Positions 7,042 to 17,959 of a DNA stretch of 64,000 bases are shown piece after piece (position 1 is the first letter of the stretch; the number at the start of each line of letters is the position of its first letter). Source of the stretch: a virus; the IMG/VR virus record IMGVR_UViG_3300012000_002412, positions 1-64,000 of that record; one strand, written 5' to 3'. A program made the position numbers and the translations under genes. The notes beneath the pieces were generated by a model, which did not search any database, was not told where the DNA came from, and saw only the letters and a program-made list of their open reading frames with translations.

Positions 7042-10000
7042 TTATTGACTGATTAAAATGGTTTGAGGAGCCAGTTGTGTGTTATAAATCAGTGTGCCTG
7101 ATTGATTGACATTAGTTGATTCTATGCCTATTGAATCAAGACCTATTCTGATGTTTGATATAAACTGGAAGTTTTCATCGCTGTAATCAATAACAGGGGC
7201 TACTCCAACAAATGGAACTTGAATTTGTTGGTTTACATAATCTTCAGTTGTATATTGAAAGAACGGTATCATATCAACTTCATAGAATTTAATATTATCT
7301 AATTCATGAATTTTGTCCTCTGTATTTTGATTATATAAAGATTGAAAATTAAGGAGACCTAAATCTAACCCTGGTCTATTAAAGAAATACTCGGTTACTT
7401 TTTGACTACCTGTATACTTATAATCTATGCCTTCTGAGTAAATAGAGAGACTCTGTGTATAGGGTGTTATCAGTGGATCGTATCCTGATGGGAAAGAACT
7501 TACTCCTGTATAAACACCTTCCTCATTTACAAAACTGGTAAAGTTATAGAGGTCGATAGTATGAAACTGTAAATCAATACTTTGTGTTCCAAATGTCAAA
7601 AGATTGGTAATTGAATCAGGTTGTCTGATAACATCAAATTCAATCATTGAATACCTATTATTTTCTATGTTTATGTTGGTGTTATTAAGTGTAAAAAATG
7701 ATATTTCTCTATCACTTTCATATTGTAAAGTTTTATTTGTAGTTCTTTTTATATTAAACCCAAGTGATTTTTCAACACCTGAGTTGCTTATAGTAAGATT
7801 AGAATTGGGCAGCAGTTCGAATTTAACCAGGGCTTGGTTAATTCTATCAGTGGCTCCTAAAAATTTATTTCCTCTCCACGGACCGGCTTGTAGGTTTCCG
7901 GTGATTTGTGAAGAGGCGGTTTGAAATTCAACTTTTATTCTATCATTTAGATTCAAAGAACCAGACCAGTCGCAATTTATTTGCACATTTCTTAAATACG
8001 TGACAGGTGAACTATAATTTGGTGTGAATTCTCCTGTATTTATATCACCACCTGAATTTTTTATTGTTCTGGCCTTTAAAGTTTGCCAACTACTTGTTTC
8101 ATTTACCCATCTAAGTATTCTAACTGTTCCAAAAATAGAGTTTTGGGGAATACTTAAATAGGCGTTTGGTGATACCATAATAGCAGCGGCTTGTAATGCT
8201 AAAATGGATTGTATTCTAAGACTTATATCGTATTGACCAGCAGTTTTTACAGTCCACTCTGTGTTTGAAGTAGAGGCTGAAATTAATAATCCAAAAGTGT
8301 TTTCTGAGACCGTGGTAAAAGTGACCGCGTTCCAACTTGGAACTCCACCATTTGGAGTTTGACCAAAAGATGGTGCTACACCATTTACATCATACGTGAA
8401 AATGGTTTGTGTAGTTGGTTTTTCTACTAAATATCTGTTAACATACGAGTGAGTTGCTTGATTTCCTGAAAAACTCCAAGTCCAACCATCTTCAACAAAG
8501 TTATCTAAATTACCCAATTCTGGATTTGAATTAAACGGTTTTGATAGCTCTGAAATACTTCCTAAAAAATCTTGATAAATTTGATATTTAGTACCGAGTG
8601 AATAGTTTCTACGAACAGTTGAGTCAATATCTCGAAACTGACTTTTAGATGACAATACGTCATCTGTAACATAGCCATATAGATTTAAAGCAGTATAGTC
8701 GCCAAATCCAAATCTATGTTTCGAGATAACTTCTTCAATGTCATTACTTTCGGCGTTATATAATATTTTATTTGACCCAATATTTGTTGAAGATTGAGTT
8801 TTATGGGTTATGTCCATCCAGGAATTGTATCTCCAAATATCTGATAATGTGGTAGATGATTTTGAAGTTTTAGGGGCAACATTTTCATCAAAAAATTCAA
8901 AATGTTGAATTAGACCAGAGTTGGTGGTCTTTTTTACTAAACCAGGATCAGCATTTGAGTTAGATTCCCAAGGAATATCGGTAATAATTAAATGTGAATC
9001 AATTATATCTGTTACATTGTGAACTCCGTCATAGCTGCTGTTTACAGTTTTGTCAAATTTGTCTATTATAATTTCATCTCCTGTAATAAAGTTGTGAGTG
9101 GTGGTACCAAATGTCAGACCAACATAACCGTTATAGTAGTAAGTGTCTACGTATTGTAATCTGGTATTTTCAGAGTGAAATCTACCACCCCTAAACTGAC
9201 CCTCTATCCAGTGAGAATCCCACATTTCGGTTATATAGGGGTATCCTCTAAATAAACCATTATTCCAAACTCCTTCAAAGTATCCATTTAAAAAGGCACC
9301 ATTCAACCAAACATTCTTTGTTATTATAATTCGGTGATTGTTTGAGTCTTTTTCAATTCTTCTTATAGGAAAATTATTTGACATCTCTACAATAATAAAA
9401 GTATCTGATTTTTTGATTATGGTAAATAAATTCTTTAATAATTTTCTTTCTTCGTTTATATCAATTGCTACAATATTACTTATGGAGACACTATCACCTA
9501 TTTCAAAATTTGCAACTGATGCTGTAGGACCTGAAATTTGTATTCTCCAACTTATATTTTGAGAAGTGTTTAATACGGCTAAATCAACATTTGAAAATTG
9601 CCATTGGTTTTCATCTATTCTTAGGCCATTATTCCAGACACCATTTTCCCAAATACCGCTGTTGAATTTAGCATTTCCTATTTTTGAATTAATTTCATTC
9701 AAATTTACTACGGTTCCAAATATATTGGAGAAATAGGATTGAAAAGAACCAGTAGCACCTTGTGGACCAAATAGGTTACCCGATAAGTTATGTCTTGTTT
9801 GGTTAGAGGTGACCACGGCGCTATATGTTGCGGTTAGGGAGGCATTTATTGGACTGAGCGAAGTTGTTGGTAAAAACTGATTTGAAGTAGTCATCACAAA
9901 CTGTTCGTTGTTGTCAGTTGTTGAATATCCACCAATTATATCTATCTTTGAAATACTATTTTTATAGGCTATATTGGTGTTTTTATACTCTGATACAAAT

Positions 10001-10935
10001 GTCAGATATGAGTTTCCTGTTAAGTTATAGAATGAAAACGTGCCTGATTGAGTAAAGTGTGCTATTTTTTGACCAGTTTTCAAAAATTGGTCAAAATCAA
10101 ACGTATACTTGGTGATAACCGGTTCTGTTGCAAATAAGTAAGCATCGATGTAAGAATTAGCCGCTATGGTTGAATAGAGTGTGAGATTAAAATAATCTTT
10201 TTCAATATATTTTGAAACAAAGTTTGAATAAGTAACTCCGAAATTTGTAGTTAGCACTCCGATAGGTGGTGGTAAATTAAACGTTATTTGAAGATTCACT
10301 GCTGTTGTGTTAATATCACCTGATAGAATGTTAGATGATAAACATAGTGGAAGTCTTTTATCTGTAGTTGATGAGTGTTGAAACTCGAATGAATCCCCTG
10401 TTTCGTTATATCTCCAACCTTCATATTTTGCATCATTTGATAGATTTGAAGACGTTGCGAAACTATAGCCCTGAATAAGCCAATCTGATTCGATTAATTT
10501 TTGTGAAATTATACCACTTGGATAATCCATTCCACTACTAGTTGCTGCGTAAATAACTTGGTAATCACTGTTAAAATTAGTCAGCGGTGAGTCAATATAA
10601 ATTAGTGTATTTCTAGTTTCTCCTGGTATTGGCAAAGTTCTACTTACTGATGCTGAATTCCAAATCCACGAAAAAGTGGCTCCTGGTTTCCAAGGTGGAC
10701 TTAGTCTTAGGTGCCTACTCTGACTAGCTGAATTAAAGTTAACTACTTCTGTTTTCCAGATATAAGTTTTTTTGGATTTAAATCGATATTGTTCACTTCC
10801 TTTCCATCTCAGTATTGAGTTTTGAGTTGGACTTATCGAATCTCTTTGTAAAATATTTGGCGTAACACTAGTAATTAAGTCCCACCTGAAGTTTGGTGAT
10901 GTTGCTAGACCGGTAAATTGAGAAATCCAAGGCAT
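7042..10935 (-). CDS. Giant virion/fibre protein with WNxG repeats
   Basis: 1297 residues. The sequence is beta-rich and Ser/Thr/Asn-rich throughout. Around residues 435-590 there are repeats of the form W-x-N-G-x-F/W-x-x-G (IWENGVWNNG, VWNNGLFRG, GQFRGGRF), as in the larger neighbour, suggesting a beta-solenoid. No enzymatic motif is recognised. Its start is 1 bp from the stop of the 1825-residue gene, so the two are cotranscribed and probably act together in a fibre or baseplate. The C-terminus is unique and has no chaperone domain. It is a structural protein by composition and context. Confidence 0.7.
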   Translation of the reverse strand: MPWISQFTGLATSPNFRWDLITSVTPNILQRDSISPTQNSILRWKGSEQYRFKSKKTYIWKTEVVNFNSASQSRHLRLSPPWKPGATFSWIWNSASVSRTLPIPGETRNTLIYIDSPLTNFNSDYQVIYAATSSGMDYPSGIISQKLIESDWLIQGYSFATSSNLSNDAKYEGWRYNETGDSFEFQHSSTTDKRLPLCLSSNILSGDINTTAVNLQITFNLPPPIGVLTTNFGVTYSNFVSKYIEKDYFNLTLYSTIAANSYIDAYLFATEPVITKYTFDFDQFLKTGQKIAHFTQSGTFSFYNLTGNSYLTFVSEYKNTNIAYKNSISKIDIIGGYSTTDNNEQFVMTTSNQFLPTTSLSPINASLTATYSAVVTSNQTRHNLSGNLFGPQGATGSFQSYFSNIFGTVVNLNEINSKIGNAKFNSGIWENGVWNNGLRIDENQWQFSNVDLAVLNTSQNISWRIQISGPTASVANFEIGDSVSISNIVAIDINEERKLLKNLFTIIKKSDTFIIVEMSNNFPIRRIEKDSNNHRIIITKNVWLNGAFLNGYFEGVWNNGLFRGYPYITEMWDSHWIEGQFRGGRFHSENTRLQYVDTYYYNGYVGLTFGTTTHNFITGDEIIIDKFDKTVNSSYDGVHNVTDIIDSHLIITDIPWESNSNADPGLVKKTTNSGLIQHFEFFDENVAPKTSKSSTTLSDIWRYNSWMDITHKTQSSTNIGSNKILYNAESNDIEEVISKHRFGFGDYTALNLYGYVTDDVLSSKSQFRDIDSTVRRNYSLGTKYQIYQDFLGSISELSKPFNSNPELGNLDNFVEDGWTWSFSGNQATHSYVNRYLVEKPTTQTIFTYDVNGVAPSFGQTPNGGVPSWNAVTFTTVSENTFGLLISASTSNTEWTVKTAGQYDISLRIQSILALQAAAIMVSPNAYLSIPQNSIFGTVRILRWVNETSSWQTLKARTIKNSGGDINTGEFTPNYSSPVTYLRNVQINCDWSGSLNLNDRIKVEFQTASSQITGNLQAGPWRGNKFLGATDRINQALVKFELLPNSNLTISNSGVEKSLGFNIKRTTNKTLQYESDREISFFTLNNTNINIENNRYSMIEFDVIRQPDSITNLLTFGTQSIDLQFHTIDLYNFTSFVNEEGVYTGVSSFPSGYDPLITPYTQSLSIYSEGIDYKYTGSQKVTEYFFNRPGLDLGLLNFQSLYNQNTEDKIHELDNIKFYEVDMIPFFQYTTEDYVNQQIQVPFVGVAPVIDYSDENFQFISNIRIGLDSIGIESTNVNQSGTLIYNTQLAPQTILISQ

Positions 10936-10936
10936 A

Positions 10937-13900
10937 TTAAACTATTTCTTTAAATTTTATATCGAGTCCATTGTAATCTACCATCAATAATCCAGAATCT
11001 GATTTAATTACAGATTTTTCATATTCTGTATCAAGTAGTTCTTGCGCGATTACGCCTTCAAAAACTCTACCTGGTAGATGTATATATTCAAATTGATAGA
11101 GGTTAACTACTCCTATCTCTTTAATAAATTTAATATTTTTCTTAGCCCTTATATCTGACAACATAGGACCGACAAAATTATTAGCAGGTGGTATTGGTGG
11201 GTAAGACACCGCAACGGGTTGTGACGCATTATTAGTTGTAATCTGGGTGCTTCCTATACCTGACTGAAAGACGTTCCAAAAATGAGTTGATGATGTGCCA
11301 GAATAAGACATGCCCCTGAGTAATATTTGTTTATTGAAATCTGAAATGTTTACGCCATCGTAAACCATATAAGATCCAAACCAATTGCCGTTTCGCCAGA
11401 CGCCATCTTCCCAAAATATATTATAAGCATTCATGTACTCAGAAATTCCCCCTCTCCACACCATTCCAAAGGCCGTTCCTGAAATAAATTTTCCAGATTG
11501 CCATTGTGATATATAAAAATCACTATTTTCGAAATTCCCACCAGACCAGATACACTGACCGGTTTGTAGTAAAAGATCATCATTTAGATTAAAACTTCTA
11601 AGAGTTGACGGTGCTCTTTTAACCCAGGGGTTAAATGAACTTTGTAAAAACCTGCCCTTCTGAAATTCTCCAGATAACCAAACGCTGTTTTTAAATTCAC
11701 CGACTGAATGGCTAAAAGTCCCTGATTGCCATAGCATATTACTAAAATTAACTCTGCTTGATGATTGTATTGTTTCGGTTGCTCTTTTAAGAGTAGAAAA
11801 TATTTTTTGGTCTTTGATAAATTCGTCTTTTCGGTTAGTTACAAGACCGTCTTGCCAAAGACCCCAGAATGAAAAGGTAAATGAGTCTACAAATTGATCG
11901 GCATTTGATTGAGTCATTGCGTCTGGATTGTAGCCACCGACTGCGGACCAGCTCGATCCACCGATGAAATCACCTCCAGTAAACACACCGGTTTTCCAGA
12001 CTCTACCTTGAAATTTACCACCATTAAATTCACCGGTATACCACATGGAGTTTGTTGCCCCAGACGCTACGCCAAATTCACCACCATTAAATTGACCTGA
12101 TTCCCAACCAAATTGTGTCTGTGCTGTGGTGGCATAGGTCCAGCCAAATCCTGATGTGAATTTTCCACCGTTAAAGAATCCGTTTTTCCACTTTGCGTTT
12201 GTTGCAAATTCACCACCATTGAATTTTCCATATTCCCAAGTTGCGGTGTGATTTGATGATGTTTGAATAATGATATCACATCCAAAAATACCATCATTAA
12301 AAACTCCATCTTTCCAAATAATCTGAGACTGACTAAGTCCCATTAGTGATGTGTCTCTAGCAAACAAGTCAGCTCTTTCAACTATAGATTTTAAGACAGT
12401 TCCGTTAAAAAATTGAGTATTATGACTTGAAATTGATTTATCACCAATAATACCATTGCTGAAAGTTCCGGCATACCACGAAGAGTTCCAAAATTTCCCG
12501 TCAATGAAATTTCCTAATTCCCAATCGCTCTTCAAAAACTCACCATTGCTAAAAGTTCCAAATTGCCAAGACCAACGATTATTGAACAAAATGTCAGATG
12601 TCGGTCCTGATTTGAAATTATTGTAGATTCTCTCTGAATCATAGAATTGAGCATATGGAGTTGGTAGTTGATTGAAGCTTCTTGATTGATAAAATAAACC
12701 AGATTCAAAATATCCGTTTTCCCATCTTGACTCTTTAATTAAACCTCTTGAAAAAGTTCCGCCTTTCCAAAATGATCTAAAAAGAAGACCATCATTCCAT
12801 AAATCACTACCCATTGTGAAAAATGAATGTAGGTACGACCCCTTTGAAAGTATATTACTATTATTGTAAAACAAATTTTCAATGTTTATCAACTTTCTAA
12901 AGGCATTCTCGTCAGAAAAATCTTTGTCTGTTAAATCTAACTCGTCATTTTTGATTAAATTGTTATAGAGATAAGTTCTTTTTAATAACCCCGATTTAAT
13001 AAGTGACTTATTAATTTTAAGTGGATAGATATATCCCCATCTGTTTCCGACTCCTTCATTGTATGAGATTCCACCTGTTAATAGTGGTAAAATTGAACTA
13101 GTGGTTGTGATAATTTCTTTAAGCGTTATTTGATTATTTAAAACATTGGTTATCTTATACGCCTCTGGTAACAAATTTATTGAACCAGTTGTTGATATGA
13201 CCGTAACTTGCGCTGTTGATAATCCGTTGTCTATGTCTAGTATATCTCCGACTTGATACCCTACTCCTCCATTTGATATCGTAGCTGCTATCACTTCGCC
13301 GTTTAATATTGAGTTTATGGTAACTTGAGCATTTTGTGACCCACCAGAAATTTCTACAATATCCCCTAGTAAATAGCCACTACCTGAACTCACTACTGAT
13401 ACAGTTGTAAATAGACCCCCGGAAATAGTATAATCAAATGATAATCCAGTGCCTGATGTAGAAATTGGAATTGCTTGTTGTGAGGTGTATGTTCCATTGG
13501 GATAAGTATAGGGCAACGCGGGAGTGGTAATCGCCATGGTTATTGAAATGTCTCCAAGTTCAATTCCACCAATTGGGTTTGCTGTGATATCAACTGTAGC
13601 TTGTGTTCCTAGTCCACCAGATAGATTTTGAGTTGAAGTCGAGTATCCTGTCCCCTGAGAAAGTATTGAAATTTGATTTATTTTACCCTCTGTATTATAA
13701 CTTATATTGTTTAGAAACATAACATTTCCAACTTCAAAAAATTGGTCTAAGCTTTCTCTAAAATTATTATCAAGACCAACAGTTGCTATAATTGACTGGC
13801 TTTGTGTAACGACTTGTAAATCAAAGTATCCGCCACTATTTGAGTATTTTGTGATGTTATTATCGGCATTGAAATTGATGTTATTTCCTGAATTCCAGTT

Positions 13901-16414
13901 TGATTTTTCTAAAATTCCACTTTCAAAGTCATCATTTAAAATATAAGATTTTGCTCCTGGTCTTGGGTCAATCTGAACTTTTGGAACACTTTGTGATGTT
14001 GAAATCTGTGGGTTGTAATTATTCGAAAAAGCAATAGATTTAGCATTACTACTGGCCTGTTGCCAAGAAAAAGTTGAACTATCTGGTATGTTTACTCCAG
14101 AATAAGTTAATGTCATATAAAAAGGTGAACCAGCCGTGTCTCCATTTACTGGGTTGAAGAATTGCCAATTTTCCCATCTGTTATTAGAGGCGGTAAAAAA
14201 TACATAACTAGTTGTAGCCCCATTTGTTAAAATATAATACGGTTTTGAATCATACTGACCGGAAGGTGAAACAATTTCTGAAAATGGTGTAACGCCAACG
14301 CTATATGTGAATAGCATAGTTTCAGAACCGTATACTGTTGTTGTAACTGTTGGTACATCAAAGTCTAATCCATCAACAAAGTTATCGTCTCTATCCCAAA
14401 ATGAGAAAAAGACATCAATTGAATAACCACTTTTAAGATTTAATTTTTCAACCTCGGTCCAATGATTTCCAAATGTATCTTTTGTTGTTGATATTGTCCA
14501 CTTATTATCGGCTGGTGTAGAAAGATAACTTGTTACTTCGACTCCCCTTTTGTAAAACGAATATGTTGGAACTAAACCACCTCCCAGAATTTGCGGAGTT
14601 GACGTTAAATAAGGATTTGTTGGGTCATAGAAGTCATCAAAATACTGCCATCTAGTTCCTAAAATTAACTTTTTATCAAAAAAGTTGGTCAGATTTTTCA
14701 TACCATCGTTAATTAAAATGTTTTTAAAATAAATAGCATCTCCTCTTTTAATTCGAGAGTAGTCTAATTTTGAAATATAAAACTTGTAGAGTTTATGAGA
14801 AGCCGCTGGTCTTTGTGAATAAGTAGATGAAAGAACATTCCATTCTGATATGTTAAACTCATCGTAATTTAATATTTTAATGGTTTCATCACTAATCCAT
14901 TCAGAGTTAGTCACTACACTTTGTTTTAATATCGAACTTATTGATTTTACATTATCAAAACTTGAGTTGAGAGATCTAGCCCTTCTTATTTCTGAATTAG
15001 AAACTTTGACATTTTTAAAATTTGGTTCTTCAAAATATGCCTTATTTATAGTTATTGGAAATTGAGAAACTGATTGTATTAGGTGATCTTCGACAACAGA
15101 ATAGGTCACCGTTGAATTACCAATTTCGGTATTATAGAACGAACCGTTATCAATTTCAGCAACTTCTATTTCTGAATCGATAATAAAGTTCCACCCCCTG
15201 CCATTGTTATTTGGTCCATTTATTCTTTGATATGGATTTCCAAATTCATCTAATTCGGTGATATAACTTTCAGAAAGAGAGTAAATTGAATTCATTTTAC
15301 CAGAGGTCCACTTAGTATTTAAAAGTGTTCCGGTGTTCCAGATAGCCTTTTGTCCATTCCAACTTATTTTTTTATCCCTTCTACCGTAAAGACCTGCGTT
15401 CCAGGTACCTTCAAAATTACCATCTCTGAAATTTGTTTTGGTAAGAATAGACTGTGAATATTTAACATCTGGGACCCAACTAGATTGAGTTGGTCCAATT
15501 TCCCATTTATAGACAAATCCTTCTTGAAATGACCAGCCGTTTTGGAGATTAAATGAACCGTTGTGTATTTTCAATCTTGTAGATGTTGAGAAAGTAGTAG
15601 AAAGCGCCCACGAGTAAGAACCGCTTAAAAATGCCGAGCTTACATCAATCCACGAGTAAGTTCCAAACCCTAATTGATTTGAGTCGTCTCTTACCCAAAA
15701 ACCAGATTGAGTTATGCCGCTATTTACTCCCCAACTTGGACCTCCGTTTGTGGTTGGTGCAAATTGCTTAGTGGTCCATATCAAATTGTTCTGATATAGG
15801 TTGAATTTGTAGTCTACCGTATCATTTTTAGTAGTGATTTCGCGGTTTATGGTATCAAAATCGCTTTGGGAATCTATATAGTATAAATTGACAAAGTCAC
15901 TATCACTGCTCTCAATCCAAGGTACGACTCCTGTAAAATCAATATCTAAAACAACACGACACTCGTCAACTTGTAGAACTTTGTAACCATCTCTGCCTCT
16001 TTTATATTTATCTGTCTTTATCAAAAGGTCACTGTCGTAATTTCCATTTATAATAAAAACTCGCATTCCGGGTTTCAACCCAGAATTTACTTCTGTATAA
16101 AATAAAGTTTTTCTGACACCTGATATCAAATAAGGCTCTACCCAATTAACTAATCTGGCACTGACTGGTTTATCAGTGGTAGAAGTTATCGAGGTTGAAT
16201 TAACACCTACTAAATTCGCATCAATTCCGTATCCTAAAAATTGACCATAGGGAACAAGTAAGGGCTTTATTGATATAGAATCCTTAATTTGTTTATTAAG
16301 TGCGGCTAGCAGGCTTAGGTTTGGTTTAAATCCAGCGACAGTGCTTGATGTGAATGGTTTTAAGTTTTTAATATCACCAACTAAACTATAGCTAAGACCT
16401 GAAAAAAAAGGCAT
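10937..16414 (-). CDS. Giant fibre protein with C-terminal S74 intramolecular chaperone
   Basis: 1825 residues. Three regions stand out. Residues ~905-1080 carry G-x-G-Y-x-x-G-D repeats (SGSGYLLGDIVEI, GGVGYQVGDILDI). Residues ~1195-1690 carry many W-x-x-G-x-F-x-x-G repeats such as WYAGTFSNG and WKNGFFNGGKF, which also occur near residue 330. From about residue 1750 the end is a peptidase S74 chaperone: SDIRAKKNI contains the Ser/Lys pair for self-cleavage, and ends like this help trimer folding and are then released. It is thus a trimeric fibre or tailspike-like protein. A TTTATATATAAAT word lies about 15-30 bp upstream of the start. Confidence 0.82.
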   Translation of the reverse strand: MPFFSGLSYSLVGDIKNLKPFTSSTVAGFKPNLSLLAALNKQIKDSISIKPLLVPYGQFLGYGIDANLVGVNSTSITSTTDKPVSARLVNWVEPYLISGVRKTLFYTEVNSGLKPGMRVFIINGNYDSDLLIKTDKYKRGRDGYKVLQVDECRVVLDIDFTGVVPWIESSDSDFVNLYYIDSQSDFDTINREITTKNDTVDYKFNLYQNNLIWTTKQFAPTTNGGPSWGVNSGITQSGFWVRDDSNQLGFGTYSWIDVSSAFLSGSYSWALSTTFSTSTRLKIHNGSFNLQNGWSFQEGFVYKWEIGPTQSSWVPDVKYSQSILTKTNFRDGNFEGTWNAGLYGRRDKKISWNGQKAIWNTGTLLNTKWTSGKMNSIYSLSESYITELDEFGNPYQRINGPNNNGRGWNFIIDSEIEVAEIDNGSFYNTEIGNSTVTYSVVEDHLIQSVSQFPITINKAYFEEPNFKNVKVSNSEIRRARSLNSSFDNVKSISSILKQSVVTNSEWISDETIKILNYDEFNISEWNVLSSTYSQRPAASHKLYKFYISKLDYSRIKRGDAIYFKNILINDGMKNLTNFFDKKLILGTRWQYFDDFYDPTNPYLTSTPQILGGGLVPTYSFYKRGVEVTSYLSTPADNKWTISTTKDTFGNHWTEVEKLNLKSGYSIDVFFSFWDRDDNFVDGLDFDVPTVTTTVYGSETMLFTYSVGVTPFSEIVSPSGQYDSKPYYILTNGATTSYVFFTASNNRWENWQFFNPVNGDTAGSPFYMTLTYSGVNIPDSSTFSWQQASSNAKSIAFSNNYNPQISTSQSVPKVQIDPRPGAKSYILNDDFESGILEKSNWNSGNNINFNADNNITKYSNSGGYFDLQVVTQSQSIIATVGLDNNFRESLDQFFEVGNVMFLNNISYNTEGKINQISILSQGTGYSTSTQNLSGGLGTQATVDITANPIGGIELGDISITMAITTPALPYTYPNGTYTSQQAIPISTSGTGLSFDYTISGGLFTTVSVVSSGSGYLLGDIVEISGGSQNAQVTINSILNGEVIAATISNGGVGYQVGDILDIDNGLSTAQVTVISTTGSINLLPEAYKITNVLNNQITLKEIITTTSSILPLLTGGISYNEGVGNRWGYIYPLKINKSLIKSGLLKRTYLYNNLIKNDELDLTDKDFSDENAFRKLINIENLFYNNSNILSKGSYLHSFFTMGSDLWNDGLLFRSFWKGGTFSRGLIKESRWENGYFESGLFYQSRSFNQLPTPYAQFYDSERIYNNFKSGPTSDILFNNRWSWQFGTFSNGEFLKSDWELGNFIDGKFWNSSWYAGTFSNGIIGDKSISSHNTQFFNGTVLKSIVERADLFARDTSLMGLSQSQIIWKDGVFNDGIFGCDIIIQTSSNHTATWEYGKFNGGEFATNAKWKNGFFNGGKFTSGFGWTYATTAQTQFGWESGQFNGGEFGVASGATNSMWYTGEFNGGKFQGRVWKTGVFTGGDFIGGSSWSAVGGYNPDAMTQSNADQFVDSFTFSFWGLWQDGLVTNRKDEFIKDQKIFSTLKRATETIQSSSRVNFSNMLWQSGTFSHSVGEFKNSVWLSGEFQKGRFLQSSFNPWVKRAPSTLRSFNLNDDLLLQTGQCIWSGGNFENSDFYISQWQSGKFISGTAFGMVWRGGISEYMNAYNIFWEDGVWRNGNWFGSYMVYDGVNISDFNKQILLRGMSYSGTSSTHFWNVFQSGIGSTQITTNNASQPVAVSYPPIPPANNFVGPMLSDIRAKKNIKFIKEIGVVNLYQFEYIHLPGRVFEGVIAQELLDTEYEKSVIKSDSGLLMVDYNGLDIKFKEIV
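11380..12830 (-). repeat. W-x-x-G-x-F-x-x-G coding repeats (beta-solenoid-like)
   Basis: More than twenty degenerate units of roughly 10-12 or 18-24 residues are visible inside the 1825-residue fibre gene, alternating Trp/Phe and Gly-Gly steps (FNGGEF, FNGGKF, FTGGDF). Similar but fewer units occur near 15400 and in the neighbouring gene at about 9170-9630. The regular aromatic/glycine spacing suggests a stacked beta solenoid; the fold is inferred. Confidence 0.6.
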
Positions 16415-16487
16415 ATGGTAAAAGTTTTATTTATATATAAATAAAAAAAGAGTTTCTATCAAATTTAGAGACCACACTTGGTAAAAA

Positions 16488-17084
16488 ATGACAATAGAAA
16501 TCGAACCACATCCAAACCTTATTGAGTATTTTAATATCACATCAACATTTAAATCTAATTTAACAGTTGACGATTTTACAAATTGTGGTGAAAACTATAA
16601 CATTTGTAGCAATATCAATCAAAATATCTACCTATTAAAACAGCTTTCAGAACTAAATTTGTTGAAAAAGATTAATCGCGTGTGTGATTGTGGATTGGGA
16701 CTTGGAAATGCTCTCTATGACATTTATCTCCAATCTAAAGAAATAGAATTTGATTTTCAATTCGTAGGCGTAGAAAAACAACCGGTTTACATCGACTTTA
16801 TAAAACAGAATCTTTCTCATCTTTGGGGTGATAACTTTAGAATAGTTAATTTTGATATAATGGAATTTGATTTTTCTAAGTTTAATATCATTTATTCATA
16901 CTCGCCCTTTAACAACTATTTACAACTAAAGTCTATGTATCAAAAGATAATATCAGAAATAAAACCGGGTTCAATTATTATAGAGCATTCTAGTCGGGGA
17001 TTAGGACATTTTCAAATTTTGACAGAATTTACTGAACTAGAAAAAAGGGAGTTAGAATGTATGTCTGTTTTTAGAAAAATTTAA
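16488..17084 (+). CDS. SAM-dependent methyltransferase-like protein (copy 1)
   Basis: 198 residues. A Rossmann-type motif I (VCDCGLGLGNALYDIY) is followed by an acidic strand end (FVGVEK), IVNFDIMEFDF (motif III-like) and a motif IV-like strand IIYSYSPF, matching class I SAM methyltransferases. A clear paralogue lies at 46842-47450 with the same CDCGxGLG core and length. Each copy is divergent to a giant fibre gene and ends by overlapping a minus-strand gene by 4 bp. The substrate is unknown. The class I fold is likely; enzymatic activity is not proved. Confidence 0.6.
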   Translation: MTIEIEPHPNLIEYFNITSTFKSNLTVDDFTNCGENYNICSNINQNIYLLKQLSELNLLKKINRVCDCGLGLGNALYDIYLQSKEIEFDFQFVGVEKQPVYIDFIKQNLSHLWGDNFRIVNFDIMEFDFSKFNIIYSYSPFNNYLQLKSMYQKIISEIKPGSIIIEHSSRGLGHFQILTEFTELEKRELECMSVFRKI

Positions 17085-17806
17085 TAATTCATAATTAACA
17101 ATTCTGTTCCCATTATAGTCTTTTTCTGTTCAAATCTACATTTAGAATAAAGTTCTTCTATCCCATCAAAGTAATAATAGGAAAGAGCAAATCTACCTCT
17201 TATATTATTTAGTGTGACTGACAGCTGGTAGTGTGAATTTTCATCAAAGTTATGATTAATATAATAATTCTCACGGTTCATATAGGGTGGGTCTAAATAA
17301 AAGAAAGTATCTTTTGAGTCATATTTATTAACTATCTCTCTATAATCTAAATTATGTATCTCGGAAATTTTTGCAATAATTGGTTCATATGCTCGCCACT
17401 TTAATTTGAAAACTTCAAATTCATCATCACCTCTCCATGAATCTTCACCAATTTGATTTGTCTTTGAACAAGTAAGTACAATAAGCCAATTTATTGCCGC
17501 TGTCATATCGTCTGTTTTAGTAAAAATATCCTTTAGAGACCTTTTGTAATACTCTTTATCTACTTTGATGCCTCTAATGATTTCAATAAATTGTCTGCCA
17601 TTTTTAAGAAATCGAAATAAATTCGCATTTAACGGATTTATATCATTATAGATAAATTTGATGTCTCTAAATTTTGAAAAATCTAAAGAAAAGAACACAC
17701 CCATGGCTCCTGCAAATGGTTCAATGTATGTAGAAATATCTTTTGGAATGTTTGGGGTTATAAAACTAGCAAACTTTTCTTTATGTCCTAAATAGGGTAT
17801 AAGCAT
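17081..17806 (-). CDS. Dam-like (D12 class) adenine-specific DNA methyltransferase
   Basis: 241 residues. It has the D12/alpha-class order: YIEPFAGAMGVFF (SAM-binding motif I, from residue 28) and then YLDPPYMN (catalytic DPPY, 172-175), with an intervening target-recognition region. It would methylate N6 of adenine in a short site, perhaps GATC-like, although the site cannot be read from sequence. No partner restriction nuclease is adjacent, so it is an orphan enzyme, likely protecting phage DNA from host restriction or marking it. It converges with and overlaps the upstream methyltransferase-like gene by 4 bp. Confidence 0.87.
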   Translation of the reverse strand: MLIPYLGHKEKFASFITPNIPKDISTYIEPFAGAMGVFFSLDFSKFRDIKFIYNDINPLNANLFRFLKNGRQFIEIIRGIKVDKEYYKRSLKDIFTKTDDMTAAINWLIVLTCSKTNQIGEDSWRGDDEFEVFKLKWRAYEPIIAKISEIHNLDYREIVNKYDSKDTFFYLDPPYMNRENYYINHNFDENSHYQLSVTLNNIRGRFALSYYYFDGIEELYSKCRFEQKKTIMGTELLIMNY

Positions 17807-17959
17807 TATCTTTCAAATATTTTAATATTTATATGTTTCTAACAAAGAAAACACGGAAATCTTTAGTTTCTGTGATGAATTTGTTAATTATTTAATTAAA
17901 TATTTCAAAAAAGTTTAAAAAGTATTAAAAATGACTTTTAGAATTTAATATATACTAAT